Shown: one piece after another, positions 34,754-47,673 of the stretch
How the letters are laid out: each line of letters opens with the position of its first letter
Position numbering within the stretch: the stretch's first letter is position 1
NCBI GenBank assembly: GCA_011316305.1
Contig: SAUG01000158.1
Coordinates: forward strand, 49,290 to 113,289
Source: Rusavskia elegans
Lineage: Eukaryota > Ascomycota > Lecanoromycetes > Teloschistales > Teloschistaceae
Length of the DNA: 64,000 nt
Direction: 5' to 3'
Made by a program: the position numbers and the translations under genes
The notes under the pieces: model-generated
What the model was told of the DNA's origin: nothing
The model's database searches: none
The model's input: the letters and a program-made list of their open reading frames with translations, nothing else

Positions 34754-37700
34754 TCATGAAGCCAACTTGCAGAAGTGTTTGTTCCAGATCCAACCGACTT
34801 GATTCGTCCGATCGTCCTGATTTTTAGCGAGCCAGAGCTCCCCTTTTTCTCCAATGACGTCGAATATCTGCCATGTTTGATCAGTAATCCAATTGTGGAT
34901 CCTTGTAGCGATCCGGACTCACCTCTCCAGCAACATAAGTCAGGTAGGGATAGCCAGCTTCTCTCCTTGCGCGATCGATATTGAATTCGTAGACGCTGGC
35001 TGCAAGGAAAATCACATTGAACTGCATCTGTGGTCGATCGAGACCGTTCTCAACGGGAGATTGGTTCCGTGGGGAGTCTGACATTGGCAGAGCGGAACTG
35101 AACACGCCAGAATAGCGGCCCGAAGGCGAGGACGGCCTTGCTTGAGTACCCGATGCATACCCCATGTTGCCGTTTGGCTGGGGGACAAGTGTGGTAGCTT
35201 CACTGACCCGGTTGATTTCGGGTGTCTCCACGCCCGGACGCGACAGCAATGGCGAAGGTCCAGTGGCCGTAGCAGCAGCAGGCCGGCCAAAGCCCGTACT
35301 GACTGGTGTGGTGTTGCTGGAGTAAGAATGGTAGCTGCCAGGTACTTCGGGCGTCCGCGGGCTTCGACCAGCCATGGTGGAATTTGCACGCATCCTGTTG
35401 TTGGGATCGAATTGGTTGGACGTGGGCGGTATCATCGACGCCTGTTGCATGCCATTGTCCATGCCAAAGAAGCCTCCAGCGCCATTCCTGCTGCCAAAGT
35501 CAGGCTGCGGAAGTACGGGTGACATGTCACTGTTGACCGAAGTTGTCCTTCGCCTGGTCAAGTCGAGAGATGGTTTCTTCTGAGACGACTCCTCGCCAGT
35601 CAGCGTCCTGGCCGGGGAAAGCATGTTCACCATGTTGACCGAGTCGGCGAGCATCGAGCCGTTGCAAATACCCAACGACAGGACTTGCGCCTCGAAGAAT
35701 GCAAAGTCTCCGGTGAAAGCATCGATCAGCTCCGATATCGGACCGGTGGCTTTGTAGTTGTCGAGTGCTTGACCAAGTTTCCGCCTCCAGATGATGTGCC
35801 ATTGCAGCTGGAGTTGTACGAAGTTGTTCAAGCAGGCTTCCACGAGTTTTCCAGTCAAGGCAAACAGCTTGGGGAGTTCGTGCTTCAGTGACTCATTGAT
35901 AGCCATGAACTGTTCGCCTTGTTCAGTCGTCTTCTTGTCCGGCTTGTCTCCACGATCCTTGATGCCCTTGTAACGCGCGTAATCCATGATTCTCTTGTTA
36001 CGCTTCTGCATCAGCTTCTGAGGGCTATCATGCAGCTTCAGTAACGTGGTCATGGGCTCGATGACGTTCTTTCGAACAGCGTTGATCTGCACAATGTCAA
36101 TCCCTGGCTGCGACAGATGGACTTGCAGTACTCACATGATCCGTAAGCGCAGTCATCGACATCTCCCTCGTAGACATCCGGAATTTCCGCCATTTGCTCT
36201 CCACTTCAGGATAGTTCGTCTGACCCACGTCGATGTGATTCTCGATCGCCATGACGAAATCACTGAAGCGATTCATCCAGATTTGCACATCGTTCGTGTA
36301 CATCTCCACGTCCCGCATGACAACCTGGAGCTGGAAGAAATGGGATCCAAATTTGTCGGACACGGCGTTGTACTCCTTGTCTTCCACCATATCCGACAGA
36401 CCAACCTGCTGCCGGAGTTTCTCTGTCCTTCGCCCGAATGCTTTGGAGAGTCCTATCCGGACGTCGGATTCTTTCCGTTTTCGTTGATTGGTCATCTGTT
36501 CCATGAGGTCCGCTCGCTTCTTCATCTCGTTGATCCTCACGGTGATACCCTTCATCTCTCGGGACGCAATGTCGAGTTTCGTGAAGTCTGGGTGGTTCTC
36601 CGGGGTTACCTCAAGAAGCTGATCAAGCAATAGTGGATACTTGAGTATGCGCTGGACCGGTTTTACCAGCAACGAATCCAGATCCCACGCCGTCGTCAGA
36701 TCGTGTGCATATGCTCGGCATTCCTTCAACCAGATCTGGACCTTCTCGTTTTTCTGCAACGCGGCGAGTTTGTGGTTTGCAGCGTCGTGGTTCTTGAGGT
36801 AATCTGAATACACCTTCTCCATCTCGGCCATATGCTGAACAAAAGCATCACCCAGAAAGGTTTGGCGATCCTTATCTTCATCGTTCGTCTCTGGCCCATG
36901 GATGGATGATTGGTCATCAGTGCCACCACTTTGAGAGGTTGCATTGCTCAAACGATTACTTCTCCAGCGTTTGGACTTTGGTAGAATGTAGACGCTTTTA
37001 GCCGCTTGTTTGAGAGCATCCAAGAACGCAGTGGAGAAAGCGACAACCTGGTCGGAATTGCTGAACAGTGTTTTTACATCCTCTGGAGATATGATGATGA
37101 CATTCGAAGTGCCTTTGTAGATGTCCTCAACAACCTTCATGTCTTGGCCGAATGAATGCTCAGTGTCGACAAGCTCTTTGATTAAACTCCATCTTATGAA
37201 CAACCGTTTCTGCTCAGGCGTCCTTACAACTTTCGTAGCGTCCGTGCCGGTTTGGGCTTGTGATATGGATGAGTTGATTGATGGCTGCGCTGAAGTTGCC
37301 CTTGTCTCGGGCGGCTGAGAGGAGTCACTACTTGTTTGCATCGGCAATGATACTGGTAAGTCGGGCGGAGTGATTGTAGAAGCAACATGCTTGCTGTACA
37401 CACTTGGTGAAGGAGGGCTTCTTCCTTGCTTCCCTTTCTGGTCCGCAGAGGCCGCAGGTGGCGGAGGCGGCATATGGCTAGGCATAGGTGGAGGAGGAGC
37501 AACAGGCGTATCGTCATCATCCTGAGGGGATGTAACATTGATTCCAATCTTAAGACCCAATCCTTGGATTTCCGGTAGCTGCGGACCATATCCGGCCGAT
37601 GGAGCGAGGTCTTGCGCATCTCCTCTTGTCTTGGTCTGTGACAACTCCCTCTTAAAAGCAGACCAATCCTTCGGTGGAATCGTGGGCTTGTCGTCTGATG

Positions 37701-40700
37701 GACTGTCTGCAGCCTGCAGATGAATCCAATCCCCTATCGAAGGTGACATTTCCCAGTCATCTGGATGATTCAAGCTTGCCCGATGGAGCTTACTATCGCC
37801 TTCGTCGACCTCGAGACTGCCTGATCGGTTGTGCAGCCTCGTAACCTCGAGTCCTTGTTCGACCTCAGCAGCACCAGCTTGTGGTGAGGACGGATCAACG
37901 ATCTTTTCTTCCCTTGTGACGGAGGTTGGTGGTTGCGAAGCTCCCTGGCCCCTTTGTTGCGACTTGTGAGGATCAGGCAGGTTGTTCGGTTGGGCAATTC
38001 TGTTTCTCGCAAGTTCTTGGAGATACAGTTGCGTGACTTTCTTGGGATCCCATCCTCCTTGACGCGCAAGATCCGGGGATTGAGTAAAGATATGCTGCTG
38101 TACATCGCTCATCAGTTCGGGACTGACAATGTTTGATGGATCGTGGTAATGATCTAGCACCCGATTGATCGTACTATAGGCATCGCTGTCTATCGTGGAC
38201 CTGGTTGTCAATGGGGACGAAAAGGTTGCAGGGGACCATGGCTGTTGTGTGTGAGCGCTCGCTGCAGAAGAAACAGACAAGTGGCCGTTTTGCTGAGATT
38301 GAGCTGGGGACAGCTCGTCTATTCTCTCCATTCGACCTTCTCTTTCGTTCTCAAAGGATTGTCGCTCTGACTGACGATCCTTTGACCTGCTGGAAGAGGT
38401 CCATGAGCTCATGCTCCATCTGTTACCGGGCTGTTCGCTTGCGCTCGCCTCTCTAGAAGTACCTTCATGGAGCTCGTTGAAACGTGACTTTTCTAGGACA
38501 GGGGTCTCTCCCAACATTATCTGGATGGATTCTCTGTCATCTTTATCCGAAGACTCTGCCGTCTGTGGCCGGCGAACACTGGTAGGGCTCGAAGGGCTGT
38601 GGTCTCGAATACTCATTATGTGACTCAACAGAGTTGAATGATCCTCCCGAGGGCTCGCAGAGCGGGAACGATCTTGGGGCTCATCGTCGAAGAATGTTCC
38701 AACTGAGTCTGCTGTACCAGCCGTCACGGCGGATACGGGCTCTGGTTCCGACGGAGTCGAAGTGTCGTCTTCGTCAATATGCGAGAACCGATTGAAGCCG
38801 CCTAAGGTTGGCGAGTCTTCCTGACTCATATCCAAAACCGACCGCTCAGAGAGAAGACCGGTATTGATGGTCAATTCTCGCTCCGACTTTGGCAATTCTT
38901 CGGCCGGAGTCTGGAACACATCCTCATGTGTCTCCAATTCCTGTGACTCGGTCATATCTATTTCTTGCTGACTTTCCACATAGGGCCCATCTTCTTCAAT
39001 GTTTGCTTCCTGCCGTTTGGGCTCCTCCAGAACCTGCGTACTTGCACCTGCTTCCTGAGCCATCGATGCTCTCCTGATCTCCTCCTGCCTTTCATTCTCC
39101 TTCACCGTATGCGTGAATGCAGCCTGAATTTTCTGCCGACGTGCTGCAAAATCGACACCCCCTAGCTCTGGAGGCCTCTTATTGCGCTGATGTTTCGGGC
39201 TCTTGGGTTGTCCACTCCCATGCCCACCAAAGCGATCAACGGCTCGAGCTCTGGAGGCTGATGTAGACGCTGTCGAAACCGGTTGCCGCGGTCTCGAGCT
39301 CCTCAAAGGTGGGGATTTCTGGGGTAACGGTGCGGATATGTAAGCAGCCAGGCGGGGGCTGGTGGAAAGGCGTTGGAGTCCAGGACTGTTCCTGCCTCTG
39401 CGGGGAGAATACCGAGACGGGGTTGGTCGGGCATCTCGCACCGGACTTGATGGCGGTTGCACGGCTTTTGACAGAGCGCTTGAGCCTCTTGGTGGCACAA
39501 CGTGACCCGGATGTCGATCGGTCGCGGAGTTAGCCCGAGTTGACGGTGTTGAGCTGCCGGAGTCTGACTGGGCACTCATACGCCGCGCACTAAGTGGTAT
39601 TCGAGATTGAGAATTGCGCTTCGACTTCGGTGGAGAAGTAGGAGGCGACGGGCCACAGGGAGATGAGAGCGGTGGCTCAAGGGTTTCTCGGTAGGTTGTT
39701 GCTGGGAGATAAGAAGGAACTCCTGTGAAGTCGCTTCTGGTTCGGCGGTGGCGGCGAGAAGGTAGTTCCGGAATTACTTTCTCATTCTTGATCTCATCTA
39801 AAGTTGGAGTCTTCCCCAGGTACCAAGCGGACGGGGAGGACGGCGATGAATCCAAGACATCTTGAGCTCCTTGGTCGGGAGGGAACATAGGATTGGGATC
39901 TCTCATGCTGCCTTCAGAGCCCCTCCGGCGGCCAGGACTCGATATACCGTAGCCTGGATGATAGTCATGCGCATCCGGAGCCAGGACTTCTCCAAACAAG
40001 GGTTTCCGTGACATGTTTTGGCTTGGCGGGAGATCGGTCAGAGACTGCGAGACATACGAAGTAGATGCAGGGCCATGGCTTCGAGGGCTGATGGCAGCGT
40101 CCTCGATCAAACGGCCTCGTCGCTGATGTTTTGGAGTTTTGAAGCGCTGGTGCCCCCCCGTCAGTGCCTCTTGTGGACTGGATTTGGATTGTGAAGATGT
40201 TCGCGCCCTGGCGTAGCTTATGCTGGTGGCGGGGTTCGAGTTGCCAGAATTCGAGTGGGTGGAAGTGGAACGGGAATTTGTTTTCCGCGGCAAAGGTGGA
40301 AGCTCATCGGGGTTTTGATTGAATTTATTGACCAGATCCTTTAAAGACGTCTGCCGATTTCGCGGAGTGTTGGACAGGGCTGGATTGGATTTGGTGGAAT
40401 TCAAGGGAGATTTTTCGGTCGAAGAGGCAGGATTATATCTCGAACCGTGCGGCAGGTAGACTCTGGCGGTCATAGTCGATGGTTTCGAGAAAGAAGTGCG
40501 CGACGAGGGTGGGCTTTGTTTTCGATGGTGCCTTGACATGGTCGGATCGTCATCCCGCTTGCCGGATATGATGTCTCCTTGGTGCAGACCTTCCCGCGAG
40601 CTTCTTGAAAAGGAATCCTGGTAGCGACGGTAGAACTCGTGCGGATCTGGTGAGTGATTCTCGCGCTCTGGAGTCTCGGTAAAATCACTGACGTTGGTGT

Positions 40701-40905
40701 CCGAAGGGCTCTGCTCGAAATTGGTGGGGACGGCGGGAACTTTGACATTCAACTTTCCGTATGTGTAGGCAGGTAGGGGCGGTAGTGAATAGGCGGCGCT
40801 GGTGGAGGCATTGTTGGTGTCGATGGGTTGCTGCTGGGAAGAAGCGTCAGGAGAGGATGAGGCCGACGGGTGACGAGGAGAGTAGGACGACTCGAGAGCC
40901 GACAT
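34754..40905 (-). CDS. Rho guanine nucleotide exchange factor with DH, BAR and SH3 domains (Tuba/DNMBP-like)
   Basis: Predicted membrane-curvature-linked Rho/Cdc42 GEF of 2015 residues. Exons: 40905-36136, 36086-34923 and 34867-34754, with 49-nt and 55-nt introns. Residues 1 to about 1230 are disordered, Ser/Pro-rich, with Arg/Ser stretches and a PPPPMPSHMPPPPP tract. The DH (RhoGEF) domain lies at about 1235-1470: KELVDTEHSFGQDMKVVEDI, then the conserved LLVKPVQRILKYPLLLDQLL. A BAR domain follows (about 1500-1750, including VIEPMTTLLKLHDSPQKLMQ and YKATGPISELIDAFTGD). After a Ser/Pro linker, a C-terminal SH3-like segment (AASVYEFNIDRARREAGYPY...) continues across intron 2 into IFDVIGEKGELWLAKN and GWIWNKHF. 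DH-BAR-SH3 order matches dynamin-binding protein homologues. The role in polarity or septation is inferred. Confidence 0.9.
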
Positions 40906-43475
40906 TCTTGTTCGAGTACATTAGGGCATCGACAGAGAGAAGGAAACGCTCGGGCTGCGTGACGGTCAAAGGCAGGCCGTCAATTCGTGGGCGACTGCTG
41001 GGAGGAGCTGGCAAGGCTGCAAGGTGGTCCAGGTGCAAGTTGGATGACGATGTCCCGCGGCTCCGTCGGCCTAAGAGCGATGTGATGCAGGATAGGCAGA
41101 GGATACGGCCAAATCTAGTGGACGTAGGGTGGTCGATGAGATAGCTTGAATGCAGGCGACAAACCAAGGTAGGAGGGCCTAGGGTGGGAGATTGATGGTG
41201 GGATTAGGAAGATGTGTCAGATCAGCAGGGCGACTGTGGACATGGACCAGGCCGTTGGCAAGGGACTCGTGCGTGTCGTGTGGTGGTGGTGGTGGTGGTG
41301 GTGGTGGTGGTGGTGGTGGTGAGGAAGTTGGTGGGATGGATGATGAGAGGAGTGGCACAGATTCGTTAGACTGTCCACTGCGACTGTTGTAAGGGTATCG
41401 GTAAAGAAGAGAAGGCGCCCTCGAGCGGGTTGAAACACAATCAGACCAATCGGTAGTGCAACTGGCGCGCCTTTTCCTGCCTCGCGTTTCCCTTGTCCCA
41501 ATATCAATCATCAAAGAAGAGCTATCCGGAGATGGGCTTGCCAGATGTGGGACGTGGACGGAGACTAGATCATTGTTGGCGACAGGTCACAGATGTTGTT
41601 GAGGTTTCATTGTTGTGATGAAGCTGATCTCGTCCGAGCATGCCACCGAAGGGAATAATGTAAGGTAACAATGCGAGAGCATCCGGTCTACAATTGCTTG
41701 TTCATGTCTGTGTGAATTAAATACTAGAAGTCTGTTGTTCCCTGCTGCTGCTTAGCGGCAGCAACCCACCCACATCCTCTGTACATGGCTACATGGCTAC
41801 ATGGCCTTATGCATGCGCTTACGAACCCTACACGCTCCCCCTTGATGGAAGCAATTCAACCAGGGAGGGATACTTAGAATGGTGTCAGGATAAGAGTACT
41901 CTGTAGGTCTGACAGCTCCGGAAGAGCTGGGGAAGGAGAATCCACGAAGATGTTCGCTTGGGGATTCCAAATCTCTCCTTCTGTATCCGCCTCCTTGGAA
42001 AACGGCCAGCCACTACTCGTAACTACCTTACTGCTTGTCAAGCAGAGCGGGATTGTGCTTCGTTCGATTGACAGCTCAGCGTCGGTACCTCGTATCTTCC
42101 TCAACGGGCAACCTTAGCAAGCGGCGACTATTGGTTCATTCGCTTTCTTCTCTTCGCAGCATGCCAGCAAGAATAGCCAGCCGTTCAATCTTGCGCTGCC
42201 CTCTCGATGGACCTCTTTTTTCATTGCGGTTAAGCTCTTCAGCCTTCACCATGGCTTGCGGCTATAATTTCCCCGCAAAACCTTAGTACTTATCTCAACC
42301 TCCCACAAAAGGCCCACCTCAAAGCGCGTTCTCATCCCATGAAGAAGAATGTAATTATTATCCCTTCCTCTTCATTCGGTGCACATCATGGCCTTCAGAC
42401 GACGAAGCTGGAAGATGACGTGTCTGGATGGCGCCGGGCAAGCAAAGCTCTGCAGCTCTCCCGTTTCCATGGCGCTCCCGTTCAGAGATTGGTTCGAGCG
42501 CACTCAATTGGCTGGAGGCTGGAGCTACTGCAAGCCACGTCGCCCGGCGGCGAAGACAACACGTCGTGACGTCGAAGTCCTCCTGGTGTCGTGTCTTTGC
42601 TTATAGTGGTACCCTCTCAATGATGCGTCTCAGTTCACTGGACGCCAGCGGGTCTTCATCTCGGACAATCAATTGAGTAGCATTGCATTCGAACAATGGA
42701 AATCTGAGGTTCTTGTTCTTAGCACTCAGTCGTGACATGTCGGTCTCTCGTCTTGGCGAAGTCGGAAAGGTAAATGAAAATCACAGCTTCCAACCCATGG
42801 GCAGCGTCATATCGTCGAACATCTTCCTCTGAATAGCATACTTTGTCAGCGTTGAAGCACTGCACCAAACACGAGCAAAGTACCTACCTACTCTTAAAAT
42901 TTATTTTTGAAAGACGAATCTTTGGTGGAGCTCTTTCTTACTTAGGTCTCGACTTTGTTTTTGGGGTCGAGAAGTCACTAGCAAAGCCGACATCGAGTTG
43001 TCAAATTGTCGAAGTATCGAAATGTTGTCCAGAGTGAATGTTACTTCGAAGTCGCGTATTCTCAACACAACAGTGCTCTAGTGTGACGTTACTCCATCAC
43101 CACCGTAATCTTCCACGTTTGAATCTCGGAACTTCCACCATCAGATACGCATGTCCGTCAGAATACCTCAGTTCCATTTCCTTTCCACCATTACCGTCCT
43201 CTCATACTCTAAGTTTCGCATCATCCATTCTTGATCTTGTGGGCCGGGTAGGCTCCTCTACACCATCTGCCCGTACGCTGGCTGTACGTCTACAACAGCT
43301 GCTTGAATATCTTTCAGCGCTCACCAAAGCTTGGAATTGGTGATCGCTGGGAGTCTTGGGGGGTCTGCAAGCGTAAATCGATCGATCCTTGTTTGAGCCG
43401 TCCTGGTGGCTCACACGGACGTATCTAGCTCAAGCAAGACCCTTCAGTTTACAATCTGCGCGACAACTGGCCACA
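40906..43475. other. Long divergent intergenic region
   Basis: About 2.6 kb between the divergently transcribed Rho GEF and 2EXR-like genes. It probably includes long 5' leaders and both promoters. It contains a GGT microsatellite (41281-41320) and a three-copy 8-nt tandem (acatggct-type, about 41786-41806). No coding sequence can be supported. Confidence 0.5.
41281..41320 (+). repeat. (TGG)13 microsatellite
   Basis: Thirteen uninterrupted tgg units plus one t, about 375 nt upstream of the Rho GEF start codon. It creates spurious poly-Gly, poly-Pro and poly-His frames on the two strands. Confidence 0.95.
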
Positions 43476-44393
43476 ATGACCGACTCGCAGCCGGCCATTT
43501 CGGGGGAGTGCGTTCGGTGTTCTGGAACCACTATCCGTCAGCTTTGGAACCTCAGAAGCGAGGGAAAAGTCGAATGCGGATCCGAAGAGCCAGTCGACCC
43601 TTCATTGGCACCCTCTTCCGAGCACATGGTCCTTCCTGCTAGTCAGAATGTGCCTTTTCCTCTCATGAAACTTCCGCTCGAGCTCCGTCATATGGTGTAC
43701 AAGGAGCTCCTAGTGATGCCGTGGCCTATCACCATGGCTGCACCTTGTTGTTATTACCATCCACGAAAGCATCTCACCTATGTTCTTCCTGATGATGGAC
43801 GGCTCTACGACTACTGTCCGTTAGCTACCTGCCAGATCATGCAAGTCTCCAAAGCTCTCCGCATCGAAACAACGCCCCTCTACTTTGGCCACAACACATT
43901 CGAATTCCGCGACTTAAACGCTTTCTCATTCTTCCTTACCAAGCTGAAGTCGGAGTCTCGACGAAGTATTACGTCTTTGATCTTGCGGTACGAGGGTGGG
44001 CATCCTGCCAGGTCAATGAAGCTCCTACGAAGTTGCGTTTCACTTCGCCAACTCTCGTTAGAGTGTACTTGGGGAACAATCCGTTATGGCGATTTTCCAT
44101 GGTACAGCATTTACGGCCTCAAAGATCTTCTCCAAATCCGTGGGATTCAAACCCTCAAGCTCAAAAAGCCAAGGCTGTCTGAGTATTTCTCCTGGGAGGC
44201 ATACTGTATGGAGTGGCAGGAACTTCTTGAGGCACTTCAAGTGCTCAAGCAGCCATATAGCGAGGCTGCAATCCGCCGGCAGGACAAGAAAGACTATCCT
44301 CCAGAGAAGGCTAAACGCACCGTGTTTGGCAGGGCCAATGTTGTCACCCGTGCTGAGACAAGATTGGCCAGTAAAAGCGAGACAAAGGGATGA
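43476..44393 (+). CDS. 2EXR/F-box-like domain protein of unknown function
   Basis: Single exon, 305 residues from MTDSQPAISGECVRC; an in-frame ATG 87 nt upstream gives a longer N-terminus that lacks conservation clues. The segment FPLMKLPLELRHMVYKELLV (about residues 58-77) is the hallmark of the large fungal 2EXR/F-box-like family. Typical followers are CQIMQVSKALRIETTPLYFG and NTFEFRDLNAFSFFL. The remaining 150 residues look like degenerate leucine-rich sequence. Such proteins are numerous in Dothideomycetes and mostly uncharacterised; a role as a ubiquitin-ligase adaptor is only a family-level guess. Confidence 0.8.
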   Translation: MTDSQPAISGECVRCSGTTIRQLWNLRSEGKVECGSEEPVDPSLAPSSEHMVLPASQNVPFPLMKLPLELRHMVYKELLVMPWPITMAAPCCYYHPRKHLTYVLPDDGRLYDYCPLATCQIMQVSKALRIETTPLYFGHNTFEFRDLNAFSFFLTKLKSESRRSITSLILRYEGGHPARSMKLLRSCVSLRQLSLECTWGTIRYGDFPWYSIYGLKDLLQIRGIQTLKLKKPRLSEYFSWEAYCMEWQELLEALQVLKQPYSEAAIRRQDKKDYPPEKAKRTVFGRANVVTRAETRLASKSETKG

Positions 44394-44674
44394 ACTATTG
44401 AGAGATCGACTAGACCAGTGATCGTACAGGTGTTGCACAAACTAAGGTATTTACTAAAGAGCTGTTCGTGCAATTGTGCCAAGAGTGAAGGGTGGTGGCT
44501 TCAACATGCAAGCCCCGGAAGGACTTAATTTTTGCGATGAAACCAAACCAACAATTTCACTGGGCTACACAGATATGGAATATGAAGCTAAATTGATGCT
44601 TACGGGGGCGGTGATACATCTCTGTTTGCCGATGATAGTCCAGCTGGGCTCCGATCTCTGATTAATCTTACACC

Positions 44675-45796
44675 TCATCCTCGGAGTGGTAGCACATGCT
44701 GAGCAAGAAGAGCCTGCCGGCAGAGGGGACATTCTGGCTTCTCCCTGATCCAACCCTGTATGCAGCTCCAGCAGAACACATGCCCGCAAGTAGTAGCGCT
44801 GGGATCTTTCATCTCCTCCAAACACAGCGTACACTTTCGCAATTGCTTGCCCGCAATCCAAGCCATCAATGTCCAATCTTTCAAATCAAACCTTGGTTTG
44901 TCACCCAATTCAGGTGTGTGTGTTGTCAACTCTATCCGGCTCTTCAGCACAACGCCTCCTACAGCCTCTCCATCTTGCGACAGGCTGCGACCAGCCGTCT
45001 CCCGGTCACAGTTTCCTTCCATATGCACAAAATGCCTCTTGTCATTGTCCACAGCCTCCGCCTTCATAAATCCCATCGTCTCCCAAACGTGCATCCATCC
45101 CTGCAAAGCCATCTGCATCACCAGCAACACCCCGAGAACCTCATATCCAACCCTCTGCTCACCTTCCGCCAACCTCTTGGTGAAGATATATCTTAATCCA
45201 GACGCCCTCTTGCTCAGATGGTAATAACTCCCTGTGAAGTAGAAAACAGCCAACGTCAACGCATATACAGGCGATGGCGAGGTGATGATTCCCAGATTAT
45301 TCAGGATGTATTTCTCAATCGGCAGTCCCCCTTCCAGCATCTTCGCCCTTGCACTCAACCTCGCCTCCAATTTCAACCTCGCTTTCGCCTTGAGCGCAGG
45401 TAATGTTTTCATCAAGATATATGGCAGCACCACACAGCTCAATATATACCCCGTCCTTCTTCCAATGGCAGGTTGTCGTCCATCCTCCGCTTGTACTTGG
45501 ATGATATCGCAATACTCTTCGCCCAAGGTGCGATTGCCGATGAACGTCGTCAAGCCCAGGTAGAGTAGTTCGGAGAATGTGGAGAGTTCGGAAGTGTGAG
45601 TTTGGGTGAAGCGTTGGCCGTAAAGGCGGCGGAGGATGGTGGAAAGGTGGGTTGTGAGGGTGGAGGTGAAGAAGGCATCTTTTTGATTGGAGCGGATTAT
45701 GTCGGGGGAGGTGGCGAAGGGATATCTGAAGTCATTGGGGCCTGGAGAGGCAGACTGAGAGGTTGGAGATGTCATTGGAGTGTCGCGAGGGGGCAC
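44675..45796 (-). CDS. pex10: Peroxisome biogenesis RING-finger peroxin PEX10
   Basis: PEX10 is a peroxisomal membrane E3 ubiquitin ligase that acts with PEX2 and PEX12 in recycling the import receptor PEX5. Intronless, 373 residues, normal length. The N-terminal Pex2/Pex10/Pex12 domain runs from about 25 to 250 (FPFATSPDIIRSNQKDAFF-like start, LLYLGLTTFIGNRTLGEEYC, GRRTGYILSCVVLPYIL), with hydrophobic membrane segments. A C3HC4 RING is at the C-terminus: CTLCLEEMKDPSATTCGHVF, CWSC, then ECPLC. All eight zinc ligands are present. The gene is divergent from ERD1 across a 220-nt shared promoter region. A second ATG seven codons in is an alternative start. Confidence 0.95.
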   Translation of the reverse strand: MPPRDTPMTSPTSQSASPGPNDFRYPFATSPDIIRSNQKDAFFTSTLTTHLSTILRRLYGQRFTQTHTSELSTFSELLYLGLTTFIGNRTLGEEYCDIIQVQAEDGRQPAIGRRTGYILSCVVLPYILMKTLPALKAKARLKLEARLSARAKMLEGGLPIEKYILNNLGIITSPSPVYALTLAVFYFTGSYYHLSKRASGLRYIFTKRLAEGEQRVGYEVLGVLLVMQMALQGWMHVWETMGFMKAEAVDNDKRHFVHMEGNCDRETAGRSLSQDGEAVGGVVLKSRIELTTHTPELGDKPRFDLKDWTLMAWIAGKQLRKCTLCLEEMKDPSATTCGHVFCWSCIQGWIREKPECPLCRQALLAQHVLPLRG

Positions 45797-46016
45797 TTAT
45801 TGGAGATCTTTTGATACTCACTCACTCGGTGAACGTCTCGAACGTCAATTGAGCCTCGGTGCTTTGAAGGCGATTGACGCCTGTTGGCTCATCCGAGGTT
45901 GCACCGCCGCACCAACGTTTGGATCAGGCCAGTGGACATGTGCAACCATTACTGCTGACCATAGTCGCTCTTTTCACTCCTTTGGTATTGATGAGGAGGT
46001 GTAGCATGTCTGCACA

Positions 46017-47428
46017 ATGGATGGCGATCCTGCGGTCGAATCTCAACTCGACGGCTTCTCCCTGATCCTCCCCCTACCCTATCGGATTGCATTCATACTT
46101 GTACTGGGGGTCTGGGCTTGGGGGGTGAATCTGCATTACCTCCATCTTCTCAAGATCGTAGGCCGCCTAACAACATATTGGTAAAATTGGGTGCTGACTG
46201 TGATCCCCCAGGATGTTGCCTCCCTAATCAAATACCCCTCCCGGAGCTCCTCGTCCTCTCTTCCACATCATCAACGAACCTACGCCCTTGCAACGACAAT
46301 TACCGTCCCATTCCTCTTCTCGATCCTCATCTTCTGGATCCTCACCCGAGGTCAACCCTCCGCAGTCCTCGCCTGGGATTTCATCCCCCAATCCTACCTG
46401 TTCCTCCTATTCCTCCTATTCCTCATCCCCTACAAACGCCTCTCCCCCAACGGTCGCTTTCGCTTCCTCACAACCCTCAAACGTATCAGCATTGGCGGCA
46501 TCGCTGAAGCCCAAGATGGAAAATTCGGAGACATCTTACTCGCTGATGTTCTCACATCTTACGCCAAAGTCCTAGGGGACCTGTTCGTTTCATTGTGTAT
46601 GTTCTTATCTTCGGGGAAATCTTCAACCGATAAGCCGGATCGAGGATGTGGTGGACAGTATATCGTGCCTATTATCATCAGCATACCGAGCATAATACGA
46701 TTACGACAATGTTTGATCGAGTACATGCGTGTTAGGAAGAATCCGACGCAACATTCAGGGTGGGGAGGCCAGCATTTGGCCAACGCACTCAAGTATTCGA
46801 GTGCGTTTCCGGTGGTGATTTTGAGTGCATTGCAGAGGGGTTACGACCCGAATAAGATCGGTCTGAGCGAGACGGGGATTTTTCGGCTCTGGTATGTCCC
46901 CCTTTTCCCACCAAACACAACAAGATCGAACCTCAGGAAGCCTGAAGCAGACATGACAATTACTGATAAATCACAAACAGGCTCTTCTTCGTCTTCTTCA
47001 ACTCCTTCTACTCCTTCTACTGGGACGTCGCCAAAGACTGGGACCTCACCCTCTTCTCCTCCCTCCTCTCCTCAACCTTCCCTTCCGTCTTTCCCCCCTC
47101 CGTCACCACCACAACCTTCCACTCCAACCAAATTCCTCCCAACCAAGCGCACCCTTGGGGTCTCCGTCCCCATACCCACTTCCACACCCCGCAAATCTAC
47201 TACACGGCTATCGGTCTCGACCTTTTGTTACGGTGCACGTGGAGTCTCAAACTCAGCCCGCATTTGGATCACTGGAACGATCTTGAGGGCACGATTTTTC
47301 TGCTGGAGATGGCGGAGGTGGTGAGGAGGTGGGTTTGGATCTTCTTTCGGGTGGAGACGGAGTGGGTGAGGGTGAGGAGTGGAGCCGCGGGGGTGGATGA
47401 AATGCTTTTGGCGCCGATGGGGAGGTAG
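46017..47428 (+). CDS. erd1: ERD1-like protein (EXS domain)
   Basis: ERD1 is a Golgi multi-membrane-span protein needed for retention of luminal ER proteins and Golgi glycosylation/phosphate recycling. Exons 46017-46157, 46212-46891 and 46981-47428 encode 422 residues. Introns are 54 and 89 nt. The second joins GIFRLW to LFFVFFNSFYSFYWDVAKDW, a key conserved EXS segment that an unspliced reading destroys. Several membrane helices are evident (PYRIAFILVLGVWAWGVNL, ITVPFLFSILIFWIL, SYLFLLFLLFLIPY). DILLADVLTSYAKVLGDLFV is the expected loop. The C-terminus has FLLEMAEVVRRWVWIFFRVE followed by a basic residue-rich tail typical of EXS proteins. Assignment to ERD1 rather than SYG1/XPR1 rests on the short length and lack of an SPX domain. 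Confidence 0.88.
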
Positions 47429-47673
47429 GGGCGGTGGGTTGGTGGGTGGGTATGATAGGTTCACAGTGAGACAACGATGTCCTGATTTTCACGCGTCTTC
47501 CGAACGAGTAGGTGCAGATATCATCATGCCATCCAGCAGAAGTCTCCCTTCGTAAATCTAATCCAGTATCTCCAAATAATGAATTGTCTCCTTCCCAAAT
47601 TATTTTACATTTCTGTTTCTGTGAGGTCCCCACACATGTTTTATCCAATAACCAAAACCTTCATTCACCATCA

